A model generated the notes under the pieces. It was not told the origin of the DNA, did not search any database, and saw only the letters and a list, made by a program, of their open reading frames with translations. 13,380 nt of DNA from assembly GCA_023128855.1 (NCBI GenBank), contig JAGMDE010000057.1, positions 1-13,380 of the forward strand. The letters are read 5' to 3'. Positions 7,342 through 13,380 of the stretch are shown here, piece by piece. Source of the stretch: Thermoplasmatales archaeon. Its GTDB lineage: Archaea > Thermoplasmatota > E2 > DHVEG-1. A program made the translations under genes and the position numbers. How positions within the stretch are numbered: the stretch's first letter is position 1; every line of letters begins with the position of its first letter.

Positions 7342-8046
7342 TTAAACATGGTAAGGATGTGGAAAAATATCATAAAAGACATCCGTAAATCTATCTACAA
7401 AATATTTTACCAGACTGTCATTCATTTTCAAATGATGGTCAATCAAATCATTTGATAATGCATTTTTATATCTGATAAGAAATGTCCACCAGGTTACATC
7501 ATCATCTCTAAGTTTATATTTCATTTCCTTTCCAACTTTGATTTTTTCAATTAAATCAGCTTCAAGTAGCTTATTCAAATGAAAATCTATTGTTGATCTA
7601 CTTTTCTTTAAATAATACTCTTCTAAAATTCCACCACTCCAAAATTTGGTCAACTCAACGAATTCTTTTTTTGAATAAGTTCTTAAAAAAGTAGTATGAT
7701 CCAAAGAAGCATTGTACATTGTGTCTTTATTTCTATAAATATTGCCAGGGCCTGGAGTAAGTAATAACAAAATAATTTTACGAGGGATTTCTTGTCTTAA
7801 AAGATCGATTATTTCTTTTTCTTTCCGACCAAGCTTATCAGTAGCATAGAACCTAGTATATCTTTTTGCAACCTTTGATGTAATAAGACCATATTTTTTT
7901 AAAGAATCAAGATGATATCTTATACTACCTAATGGATATTTCATTCTCCTTTCAATTTCTCTTAAATGTAAACCTGGATTATTAACAATGAAACTGTAAA
8001 TTTCTCTCCTTGTTTCATATTTTAATATATTCTCTTTAGATTTCAT
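7342..8046 (-). CDS. Tandem winged-helix (ArsR-like) transcriptional regulator, soluble
   Basis: A protein of 234 residues from the ATG at 8046. An in-frame ATG at 8118 would add 24 residues, but it overlaps the end of gltX and spans the likely TATA box, so the shorter start is preferred. Residues ~6-70 form a winged-helix domain (LHLREIERRMKYPLGSIRYH, then a wing around KRYTRFYAT). A second winged helix, ~75-180, has recognition helix SRSTIDFHLNKLLEADLI and wing VGKEMKYKLR. About 45 residues (98-145) separate its first helix from the rest, an unusual insertion that could bind a ligand or partner. The C-terminal ~50 residues look helical (LVKYFVDRFTDVFYDIF) and may dimerise. No membrane span is visible. 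The gene lies between the isoprenoid/gltX operon and the secreted-hydrolase genes, immediately upstream of one copy of the shared box, so it is a plausible regulator of that box. That link is inference. Confidence 0.82.
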   Translation of the reverse strand: MKSKENILKYETRREIYSFIVNNPGLHLREIERRMKYPLGSIRYHLDSLKKYGLITSKVAKRYTRFYATDKLGRKEKEIIDLLRQEIPRKIILLLLTPGPGNIYRNKDTMYNASLDHTTFLRTYSKKEFVELTKFWSGGILEEYYLKKSRSTIDFHLNKLLEADLIEKIKVGKEMKYKLRDDDVTWWTFLIRYKNALSNDLIDHHLKMNDSLVKYFVDRFTDVFYDIFPHPYHV

Positions 8047-8080
8047 ATTACTATCTTCACAATATAATATCTCCCTTCGT

Positions 8081-8090
8081 TTTATATAAA
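8081..8090 (-). promoter_or_regulatory. TATA box of the soluble winged-helix gene
   Basis: TTTATATAAA is symmetric enough to serve as box A on this strand and lies 35-44 nt upstream of the ATG at 8046. It predicts transcription start near 8060 and a leader of about 14 nt. It sits just past the gltX stop (8096-8098) and supports the shorter start codon. Readthrough from gltX remains possible, because no strong T-tract follows gltX. Confidence 0.55.
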
Positions 8091-8095
8091 TATTT

Positions 8096-9811
8096 TTATT
8101 TGTGAGTAAAAAAGCCAATTATTTTATTTTCAACATTTTCAATTCTTACAAAACCAAATCGCTCAAACTGAATAATTTCACCTGTTTTTAAATTTGAAAC
8201 CGCTTCCTCAGCAAATCCATTTACGGTCTCAAGGCTGTCCTTGTTGTATTTATCCTTAACAAATAAAGGATGAGGCACTAGAACATTCATTTTAATGTGT
8301 TTATCAGTTGTCCATTGAATTTTAGCAGAATTAGGAATTAATTTATCACTATCATACTCAGCCAAAATGTCTTTTTTCTTCTCAGTTATTTTAATATTGT
8401 AAAGATCTTTTAATCTGAAAACATCCCCAACTTTTAGTTCTTTGATATCAGATTCTTGAATAAAGAAGGTTTTGCCAGTTTTAATTGTCCTACTTCCAAG
8501 TTCTTTATTACCTGGATGCAAATTGATTTTTTTCGTCATATCTGGGGCGTTCTCAACAATAAGTTTTATAGGATCTCTAACAAAGAAATAACGCTTAGCA
8601 TTAGGATCAATTATTTTTCTATTAGCAGCTTCAACAAGACCAAAAGTAACAGAGGATTCAACCTTAGAAATACCCTGCTCTAAAACAAACTGTTTAATAG
8701 CGTCTGGCAGAATTCCTCGCTTTTTTAATCCTCTAAGAGTTGGAAGTCTAATATCGTCATAACCTGAAACACTACCATTTTCAATTAATGGTTTAATTTT
8801 ACGTTTTGAAACAGGCATTCCTTCTATAGAAAGACGGGCAAACTCCATAAGATGAGGCTTTCTGAGTTTAAGGGAATCAAGAAGTTTAAAATAGCATTCA
8901 TCGCGAAGCTCATATTCTTTTGTTCTAAAAGGATGAGTTACACCGCTTAAACTATCTTCAACAGCTCCAGCAAAATCATATGTTGGCCAAACTCGATATT
9001 TATCGCCATGTATAGGGTGTGGTTTATCTATAATTCTAAAAAGTGTTGGATCGCGCATCGCTGTATTATCACAAGTCATATCTCCTCGCAATCTTAGAAT
9101 AGCATCGTCAAGAGAAGAATTAAGTATCTGTTTCCATAAAGTCAGGTTGTCTCCACATCCAGTTCCACAGCAAGTGCATTCTTTACCATGATAACGCCCA
9201 TGTTTTATATCTTCAGGGGAACACTGGCAGACGTAAGCATTATCCTGTTTGATTAATTGCTCTGCAAGTTTGTAATGTTTCTCGAGATTATCAGAAGTAC
9301 GATATTCTTCATCCCATTCAATTCCAAGCCATCTAAGATCCTCTTTCTGGGCATCATAAAAATCAAGCTGTGCATTCTCAGGATTAGTGTCATCAAAACG
9401 AAGGATGAATTTACCGTCATATTTCTTTGCATACTCATAATCAACAATAACAGCCTTGGCGTGACCAATATGTAAATAACCATTAGGCTCTGGTGGAAAA
9501 CGAGTAACAACCTTTCCTTTTTCAGCACCTGGAAGAGCAGGTAGTGAAAAATCCCTCTCTTTCTTTTCTTTCTTTAACAGTTCTGGAGCGAGTTTTTCTA
9601 ACTCTCTAATCTGCTTATCAAGCGAAATTTTATTAATCTCAGCAGTAACAGAATTAACAATTGGGATTATTTCCTTGGGAGAAAAACCATCTTTTTGCAA
9701 AGCAGCAATAACCTTACCTACAACGGCTTTAGAACTAGCTTTTCCATTAAACTGCACAGCATTTTGAAGAGCATAAATTCTCGCAGTTTTTTGAATTTTA
9801 TCTGCTGACAT
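8096..9811 (-). CDS. gltX: Glutamyl-tRNA synthetase, archaeal type
   Basis: A protein of 571 residues, normal for archaeal GluRS. It attaches glutamate to tRNA-Glu in the cytoplasm; in archaea without GlnRS it also charges tRNA-Gln for later amidation. A helical N-terminal extension (~1-90) precedes the class I catalytic domain. Signature 1 is PPEPNGYLHIGHAKA with HIGH at 114-117. Signature 2, the KMSKS equivalent, is MPVSKRK at 332-338. The C-terminal half (~400-571) is the beta-barrel anticodon-binding region of the archaeal/eukaryotic and GlnRS-like type (FVRDPIKL, then LHPGNKELGSRTI). A cysteine-rich insertion (C195, C197, C212, C214, C215, C219) probably binds zinc. It starts 6 nt after the idsA stop and is probably the last gene of the ipk-fni-idsA-gltX operon. 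The Shine-Dalgarno is weak (GAGAGAAG). Confidence 0.96.
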   Translation of the reverse strand: MSADKIQKTARIYALQNAVQFNGKASSKAVVGKVIAALQKDGFSPKEIIPIVNSVTAEINKISLDKQIRELEKLAPELLKKEKKERDFSLPALPGAEKGKVVTRFPPEPNGYLHIGHAKAVIVDYEYAKKYDGKFILRFDDTNPENAQLDFYDAQKEDLRWLGIEWDEEYRTSDNLEKHYKLAEQLIKQDNAYVCQCSPEDIKHGRYHGKECTCCGTGCGDNLTLWKQILNSSLDDAILRLRGDMTCDNTAMRDPTLFRIIDKPHPIHGDKYRVWPTYDFAGAVEDSLSGVTHPFRTKEYELRDECYFKLLDSLKLRKPHLMEFARLSIEGMPVSKRKIKPLIENGSVSGYDDIRLPTLRGLKKRGILPDAIKQFVLEQGISKVESSVTFGLVEAANRKIIDPNAKRYFFVRDPIKLIVENAPDMTKKINLHPGNKELGSRTIKTGKTFFIQESDIKELKVGDVFRLKDLYNIKITEKKKDILAEYDSDKLIPNSAKIQWTTDKHIKMNVLVPHPLFVKDKYNKDSLETVNGFAEEAVSNLKTGEIIQFERFGFVRIENVENKIIGFFTHK

Positions 9812-9817
9812 AATACA

Positions 9818-10801
9818 TTACTTCTCTCTATTAATTGAATATTCTGCTAATTCGAGAAGAATCTTTTTTGCGTCTGACTTGGGTAATATCTCAAGTGCCT
9901 TCTTCGCTTTTTCACAATATTTAACAGCTGTATTCTTTGCATATTCAATAGAGCCAACTGATTTAAACAAATTATAAACTTGTTTGACTTCTTTATCTGA
10001 TGCCTTCAGATTTCCAAATATTTTATCTAAAAGTTTTTTATCTTTGCCAGAGGCATTATTCAAACAATGAACTGCAATGAGTGTTTTTTTACCATTCCTA
10101 ATATCATTTCCGATATCCTTACCAAGAGTCTCCTCATCACTACTCATATCTAGATAATCATCATGTATCTGAAAACCTAATCCAAGTGATTTACCATATT
10201 CATTAAGAGCATTTGCTTGCTCTCTTGATCCGCCGCCTAAAATTGCTCCTGCCTCAGCAGCGTACATAAACATTACCGCTGTTTTTTTAAGTATCATTTC
10301 AAGATATTCATCTTCGGCAACATTCTTTCTTTTTTCAAATTCTATATCTAATTGTTGCCCTTCGCTTATCAAACGAACACAGTCGATAAGACCAAATTCA
10401 ACATTTTTAAAAATTGATGGATCCGCTTGGATATCATGCATAGCTTCAAAAGCCTTGGAAAACAAAAGATCCCCTGCAATAATTGCAGTTGGCTCACCAT
10501 ACTTTACATGAACAGCAGGCATATTACGCCTTAATTTGGATTTATCCATGATATCATCATGAACAAGTGTAAAATTATGGGTTAATTCCAGTGCAATTGC
10601 TAGAGGCATAACATTTCTGATATCCCCTGAAACAGCTTCGCAAGAAATCATAGCTAAACTTGGTCTAAGTCTTTTTCCTCCGGCTAAAGGAAGGTGTCTA
10701 ACTGCATCATAGAGAGTTTCTGGTTCTCCTTTACTTAGAAATTTTTCAAGTATTCCATTAAAAAAATCTGCTCTCTTCTCCAATTCTGTCTTCAAATCCA
10801 T
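9818..10801 (-). CDS. idsA: Geranylgeranyl diphosphate synthase (trans-prenyltransferase)
   Basis: A protein of 327 residues, typical of the family. It condenses IPP with allylic diphosphates to make the C20 (possibly longer) prenyl chain used for archaeal ether lipids. The first aspartate-rich motif is DDIMD at 82-86 (LVHDDIMDKS), the second DDYLD at 214-218 (GFQIHDDYLDMSSDEE), and the substrate-binding GGKRLRP lies at 41-47. The residue five positions before the first Asp is Phe77. In archaeal GGPP synthases an aromatic residue here limits chain length, which supports a C20 product; some bifunctional FPP/GGPP synthases are similar. The ATG overlaps the end of fni by 10 nt and is preceded by a strong Shine-Dalgarno, so the two are translationally coupled. 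Confidence 0.93.
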   Translation of the reverse strand: MDLKTELEKRADFFNGILEKFLSKGEPETLYDAVRHLPLAGGKRLRPSLAMISCEAVSGDIRNVMPLAIALELTHNFTLVHDDIMDKSKLRRNMPAVHVKYGEPTAIIAGDLLFSKAFEAMHDIQADPSIFKNVEFGLIDCVRLISEGQQLDIEFEKRKNVAEDEYLEMILKKTAVMFMYAAEAGAILGGGSREQANALNEYGKSLGLGFQIHDDYLDMSSDEETLGKDIGNDIRNGKKTLIAVHCLNNASGKDKKLLDKIFGNLKASDKEVKQVYNLFKSVGSIEYAKNTAVKYCEKAKKALEILPKSDAKKILLELAEYSINREK

Positions 10802-11832
10802 AGATCAACCCCGATATCTGACATCTTTGAAACTTTATCTACTCCTACTAGAAACATTGATGCTCTAATTTCTTTGATAATTGCATCAACCTCAGAAATA
10901 GTAGCATCCATGCTCTTAGTTGCAGGTTCAAGAAGGGTATGTGCAACACCTGCACAGCTTGCACCAAGAGCTAAGGCTTTTGCCGCATCAAGGCCATTTC
11001 TAATTCCACCTGTTGCAATTATTGGCAATTTCCATTCAGTTGCTTCTCCGACTTCCATTACTGAAGTAGGAGTTGCAACACCCCAATTCCAGAAAGTTTT
11101 ACCTCCTCTTTCATGGAGTTTATCATTTATCATTCCAGAACGAAAATGTTCTATTGCTGAAAACGATGTTCCGCCATGTCCGCCTACATCAATTCCGGCT
11201 ATCTTTGTTTTAGAAAGTCTTTCAGCAACATCAAAAGAAATTCCAGCACCAGATTCTTTAACAATAACAGGAGTATCTAAGTCCTCTGCTAGTTTTTTAA
11301 TTGCATCAAAGCAACCTTTAGCATGTGCTTCTCCTTCAGATTGAACTGCTTCTTGTAAAAAGTTAAGACATACTGCAAAAACATTGGCATCTATCATATC
11401 AATCATTTTCTGAGCATTCTCAAGTGTTTGTTTATGTCCCCAAAGAACAATCTGAGATGCCCCTATGTTTGCAAATCTCAACGGGATATCATAGTCCTTT
11501 ACTATGCTGTAAGTCTCTTTTAACTCAGGTTTTTCAAGTGCTGCTCTCTGAGATCCTACACCCATACCAATTTGATATTTTTCAGCAGCTGCGGCGAGAT
11601 TTTCATTTATTTTCTTTGCTTTTTCATATCCACCGGTCATACCCGCAATGATTAATGGTGCACCTATTTTCTTTCCGAAAAGTTTTGTAGAAAAATCAAT
11701 CTCGTCTTTATTTATCTCAGGGAGAGCATTATGAATTAATTTTACATCATCCCAATAATTATGCACCGCTGCAACATCTTTTTCTAGCGAAATTTTCACA
11801 TGTTCATCTTTCCTACTTTCGGTCTTACTCAT
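10792..11832 (-). CDS. fni: Type 2 isopentenyl-diphosphate delta-isomerase (FMN-dependent)
   Basis: A protein of 346 residues, the usual type 2 IDI length. It interconverts IPP and DMAPP using reduced FMN and Mg2+. Family motifs are RKDEHV (8-12), the FMN-binding AGMTGG (63-68), MGVGSQRAALE (90-100), ANIGASQ, LNFLQEAVQSEG with Gln160 and Glu161, VKESGAGIS, GIDVGGHGGTSF and the phosphate-binding ATGGIRNG, followed by GAS. One deviation is Cys155 where most homologues have His two positions before the Asn of the LQE motif (HLNxLQE). Gln160, the proposed catalytic residue, is retained. It overlaps ipk by 4 nt (ATGA), with GGGGAT 5 nt before its ATG, and overlaps idsA by 10 nt. The operon order matches the pathway order IPK, IDI, GGPPS. 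Confidence 0.95.
   Translation of the reverse strand: MSKTESRKDEHVKISLEKDVAAVHNYWDDVKLIHNALPEINKDEIDFSTKLFGKKIGAPLIIAGMTGGYEKAKKINENLAAAAEKYQIGMGVGSQRAALEKPELKETYSIVKDYDIPLRFANIGASQIVLWGHKQTLENAQKMIDMIDANVFAVCLNFLQEAVQSEGEAHAKGCFDAIKKLAEDLDTPVIVKESGAGISFDVAERLSKTKIAGIDVGGHGGTSFSAIEHFRSGMINDKLHERGGKTFWNWGVATPTSVMEVGEATEWKLPIIATGGIRNGLDAAKALALGASCAGVAHTLLEPATKSMDATISEVDAIIKEIRASMFLVGVDKVSKMSDIGVDLWI
10803..10812 (-). promoter_or_regulatory. Strong Shine-Dalgarno for idsA inside the fni coding end
   Basis: On the - strand this reads GGGGTTGATC, matching most of the archaeal anti-SD complement GGAGGTGATC. It lies just before the idsA ATG and within the last codons of fni. It fixes the idsA start despite the 10-nt gene overlap. 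Confidence 0.6.
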
Positions 11833-12611
11833 TTTTTATCCCCATAAACAATTGTACTCTTGGTATCCTCTCCAATCAGAACCTTGTATAATCTATCAGG
11901 TTTATTACCATTTAGGAGAACTGTATCAATACCAAGTTTTGATATATTTTCTATCGTTTCAATCTTACCACCCATGCCTCCAGTAACATCAGCATGAGCA
12001 TCTGCAGATGTTGATAATCCTTTAAGTTCAGCTAAAGTAATTGACTTCAATAATTTCGCATTTTTATCGGTTTTCGGATTTGAAGAGTAAATTCCATCTT
12101 CATCAATCACAAAAACTACTTTTTCAGGTTTGAAATGCTTTGCAAGCACCATTGAAAGAAGATCACCTGAACAAATTGAAAAACTAAGTTTTTTATCCAA
12201 GACTACATCGCCAAACGTAACAGGGGTAAACTTATTTTTCAAATATTCCTCAAAAACATCATAACTCATAGATACAAGTTTATGATCATTAAGCTTAACT
12301 ATTGAATGTGGAGAGATTGAAACAGCAGGAATATTGTTATCTTGTAACGATTTTAAAACCAGAGAATTAAGTCTCTGAACCATCTCATGGGTTACAGAAA
12401 AACCATGAAGTTGCTCTTGTTTGTTGTATCCCGCATTTAATTTGTATTTCTTAGCTGGAATATGCCCAAACGAACCTGCACCATGGATCAAAATAGTTTG
12501 TTTATTTGCCTTGTTAATACTTTTGGCTAAGTTATCCATTACTTGTTTTTTAAAAGTACATTCTTTTTTCTTGTCTGTAATGACACTTCCGCCAAGTTTT
12601 ATGAGATACAT
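11829..12611 (-). CDS. ipk: Isopentenyl phosphate kinase
   Basis: A protein of 260 residues from the amino-acid-kinase family. It phosphorylates isopentenyl phosphate to IPP, the last step of the archaeal alternative mevalonate pathway. The N-terminal nucleotide-binding strand is YLIKLGGSVITDK. The IPK-specific motif HGAGSFGH (43-50) ends in His50, the residue known to distinguish IPKs from other family members. TGGMGGKIE near residue 210 and the C-terminal VLLNGNKPDRLYKVL complete the signature. The start follows from MYLIKLGG; no strong ribosome-binding site is visible. A TATA element about 48 nt upstream suggests that it begins the ipk-fni-idsA-gltX operon, although readthrough from the zinc-ribbon gene 50 nt upstream is possible. 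Mevalonate kinase, often next to ipk in other archaea, is absent from the window. Confidence 0.95.
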   Translation of the reverse strand: MYLIKLGGSVITDKKKECTFKKQVMDNLAKSINKANKQTILIHGAGSFGHIPAKKYKLNAGYNKQEQLHGFSVTHEMVQRLNSLVLKSLQDNNIPAVSISPHSIVKLNDHKLVSMSYDVFEEYLKNKFTPVTFGDVVLDKKLSFSICSGDLLSMVLAKHFKPEKVVFVIDEDGIYSSNPKTDKNAKLLKSITLAELKGLSTSADAHADVTGGMGGKIETIENISKLGIDTVLLNGNKPDRLYKVLIGEDTKSTIVYGDKK

Positions 12612-12654
12612 AAGCTGCTAAATCAAATAGTCTCTAAAAAGGATTTTCATGGTG

Positions 12655-12664
12655 TTTATATTTA
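12655..12664 (-). promoter_or_regulatory. Candidate TATA box of the ipk-fni-idsA-gltX operon
   Basis: On the - strand this reads TAAATATAAA and overlaps the stop codon of the zinc-ribbon gene. Its centre lies about 48 nt before the ipk ATG, predicting a leader near 22 nt. A T5 run (12636-12640) lies between it and the start. Confidence 0.45.
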
Positions 12665-12919
12665 TCTGTTTTTTACGGTCATCATGGTCTTATCTTTGTT
12701 TTGTTCATGGATTAGCCAAAGAGCAATGGGCATACCATTATCAGAAGATTGCATTATAGTTTTTGACAATTTAGATATCTCTTCTCTAGAATGCTTGTCA
12801 TTACAAGTCTCACATACAAAATGCTCATCTTTAATAACTAATCCAAGTGGATGTTGATTTATATCAATTTTTCTACTACATACCACACAGGTTTTTTCGT
12901 TTATTTTAAACACCACCAC
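12662..12919 (-). CDS. Small zinc-ribbon-like protein of unknown function
   Basis: A protein of 85 residues. Cys11-Val-Val-Cys14 and Cys36-Glu-Thr-Cys39 make a CxxC-x21-CxxC arrangement typical of a single zinc ribbon (KTCVVCSRKI and HFVCETCNDKH). The second half (~44-70) is probably helical, with a hydrophobic MPIALWLIHE stretch. I do not recognise a named family; zinc-ribbon proteins of this size may bind nucleic acid or partner proteins. The start is GTG, the first of three consecutive GTG codons (12919-12911). A TATA box centred 24 nt upstream predicts transcription beginning at or next to this GTG, so the mRNA is probably leaderless. It is the first gene of the - strand block, 50 nt ahead of ipk, and is divergent from the glucan phosphorylase gene. 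Confidence 0.7.
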   Translation of the reverse strand: MVVFKINEKTCVVCSRKIDINQHPLGLVIKDEHFVCETCNDKHSREEISKLSKTIMQSSDNGMPIALWLIHEQNKDKTMMTVKNR

Positions 12920-12937
12920 TAAATTGAGTCATTAATT

Positions 12938-12947
12938 ATTTTATATT
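12938..12947 (-). promoter_or_regulatory. TATA box of the zinc-ribbon gene (leaderless)
   Basis: AATATAAAAT on the - strand, preceded by purine-rich GG, is centred about 24 nt before the first GTG. That is the usual distance from box A to the transcription start, so little or no leader is expected. Confidence 0.55.
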
Positions 12948-13010
12948 CCAAACTGGTTTATAAATTAAACGTTTGAGGAAATTGCTAGATTTGTAAGTAA
13001 AATGAAATAT

Positions 13011-13019
13011 TTTATAAAA
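13011..13019 (+). promoter_or_regulatory. TATA box of the glucan phosphorylase gene
   Basis: TTTATAAAA on the + strand is centred about 41 nt before the ATG at 13055. It predicts a leader of about 15 nt. Together with 12938-12947 it makes the 135-nt gap a divergent promoter region. Confidence 0.55.
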
Positions 13020-13054
13020 GGTATAACATTACGTTGAGTGGTGGAAGCTTAAAG

Positions 13055-13380
13055 ATGGAGAGTGAAGCTGATTATCACAATGTAGGATCTAAAACCATGA
13101 GTGGCCTAGGAGGAAAACCAAAGATTGCATATTTTTCAATGGAAATCGGCATAGATGAAAATATACCCTCATACAGCGGTGGTCTTGGAATTCTAGCAGG
13201 GGATACAATAAAATCATGTGCTGATCTCAATGTACCTGTCGTAGGTATTACTCTTCTGTCCGAAAATGGATATTTCTATCAGAAAATTGATGAGAATGGA
13301 AATCAGATTGAACTTCCTATACAGTTTGCAGTTTCTAATTTCCTCGAGCTACTTCCAGCTACTACAAGTGTAAAAATTGA
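13055..13380 (+). CDS. Alpha-glucan (glycogen/starch) phosphorylase, N-terminal part (3' end outside window)
   Basis: The frame is open from ATG 13055 to the window end, with 108 complete codons visible. After ~22 poorly conserved residues the protein reads IAYFSMEIGIDENIPSYSGG and continues LGILAGDTIKSCADL, then VPVVGITLLSENGYFYQKID. This is the unmistakable N-terminal signature of the archaeal/bacterial alpha-glucan phosphorylase family (GlgP/MalP type). These PLP-dependent cytoplasmic enzymes release glucose-1-phosphate from storage glucans or maltodextrins; the PLP lysine lies beyond the window. The short N-terminal extension fits the compact archaeal form. GGTGG about 11 nt upstream supports the ATG; an in-frame TTG (13034) is less likely. 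It is transcribed divergently from the zinc-ribbon gene. Confidence 0.93.
   Translation, partial: MESEADYHNVGSKTMSGLGGKPKIAYFSMEIGIDENIPSYSGGLGILAGDTIKSCADLNVPVVGITLLSENGYFYQKIDENGNQIELPIQFAVSNFLELLPATTSVKI

Noticed and set aside
10874..11344. 156-residue + strand open frame opposite fni
   Set aside because: It is antisense to a clearly conserved enzyme, has no recognisable domain and no promoter or ribosome-binding site. It is a shadow of fni.
12618..12650. Ten-codon open frame (MKILFRDYLI) in the ipk leader
   Set aside because: It begins upstream of the predicted transcription start and has no ribosome-binding site. A chance upstream frame is more likely than a regulatory leader peptide.
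12543..12857. 104-residue + strand open frame across the ipk start and the zinc-ribbon gene
   Set aside because: It runs antisense over two better-supported genes, and no family motif is visible.
1..13380. CRISPR arrays, insertion sequences, tRNA or rRNA genes
   Set aside because: No regularly spaced repeats, transposase motifs, terminal inverted repeats, or tRNA/rRNA-like sequences were seen. The three promoter boxes are about 1.8-2 kb apart and linked to gene starts, so they are not a CRISPR array.

Overview
The window is AT-rich DNA that is almost certainly archaeal, most likely from a euryarchaeote. A Thermoplasmatota-like lineage is my guess, but only a guess. The evidence is an archaeal-type GluRS, an isopentenyl phosphate kinase, a type 2 IPP isomerase, a short-chain (GGPP-type) prenyl synthase, tandem winged-helix regulators, and TATA-type box A elements about 25 nt ahead of probable transcription starts. 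Leaders are short or absent. Genes are densely packed and no intergenic stretch exceeds 300 bases.

Left part (1-8046): a group of genes for exported proteins. It begins with the C-terminal part of a PHP/DUF3604-like metal-dependent hydrolase (+ strand, entering from the left edge). That gene converges on a membrane-anchored tandem winged-helix regulator (- strand). Three - strand genes for secreted proteins follow: a calcineurin-like metallophosphoesterase, a full-length paralogue of the PHP protein with an N-terminal Ig-like domain, and a class-I-amidotransferase-like (BPL_N-type) protein with a coiled-coil tail. A second, soluble tandem winged-helix protein closes the group. Each of the three complete secreted-protein genes has its own promoter, and all three carry a nearly identical 22-bp box (17 bp invariant) directly upstream of BRE/TATA, 45-49 nt from the start codon. 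This points to a small, previously unnamed regulon and is the most interesting signal in the window.

Middle to right part (8096-12919, - strand): a housekeeping block, transcribed in the order zinc-ribbon protein, ipk, fni, idsA, gltX. ipk/fni overlap by 4 nt, fni/idsA overlap by 10 nt, and idsA/gltX are 6 nt apart, so ipk-fni-idsA-gltX is very probably one operon. It covers the end of the archaeal (IPK-dependent) mevalonate pathway through to GGPP for ether lipids, with glutamyl-tRNA synthetase attached. Mevalonate kinase is not in the window.

Right edge (13055-13380, + strand): the N-terminus of an alpha-glucan (glycogen/starch) phosphorylase, transcribed divergently from the zinc-ribbon gene across a 135-nt intergenic region with a TATA box in each direction.
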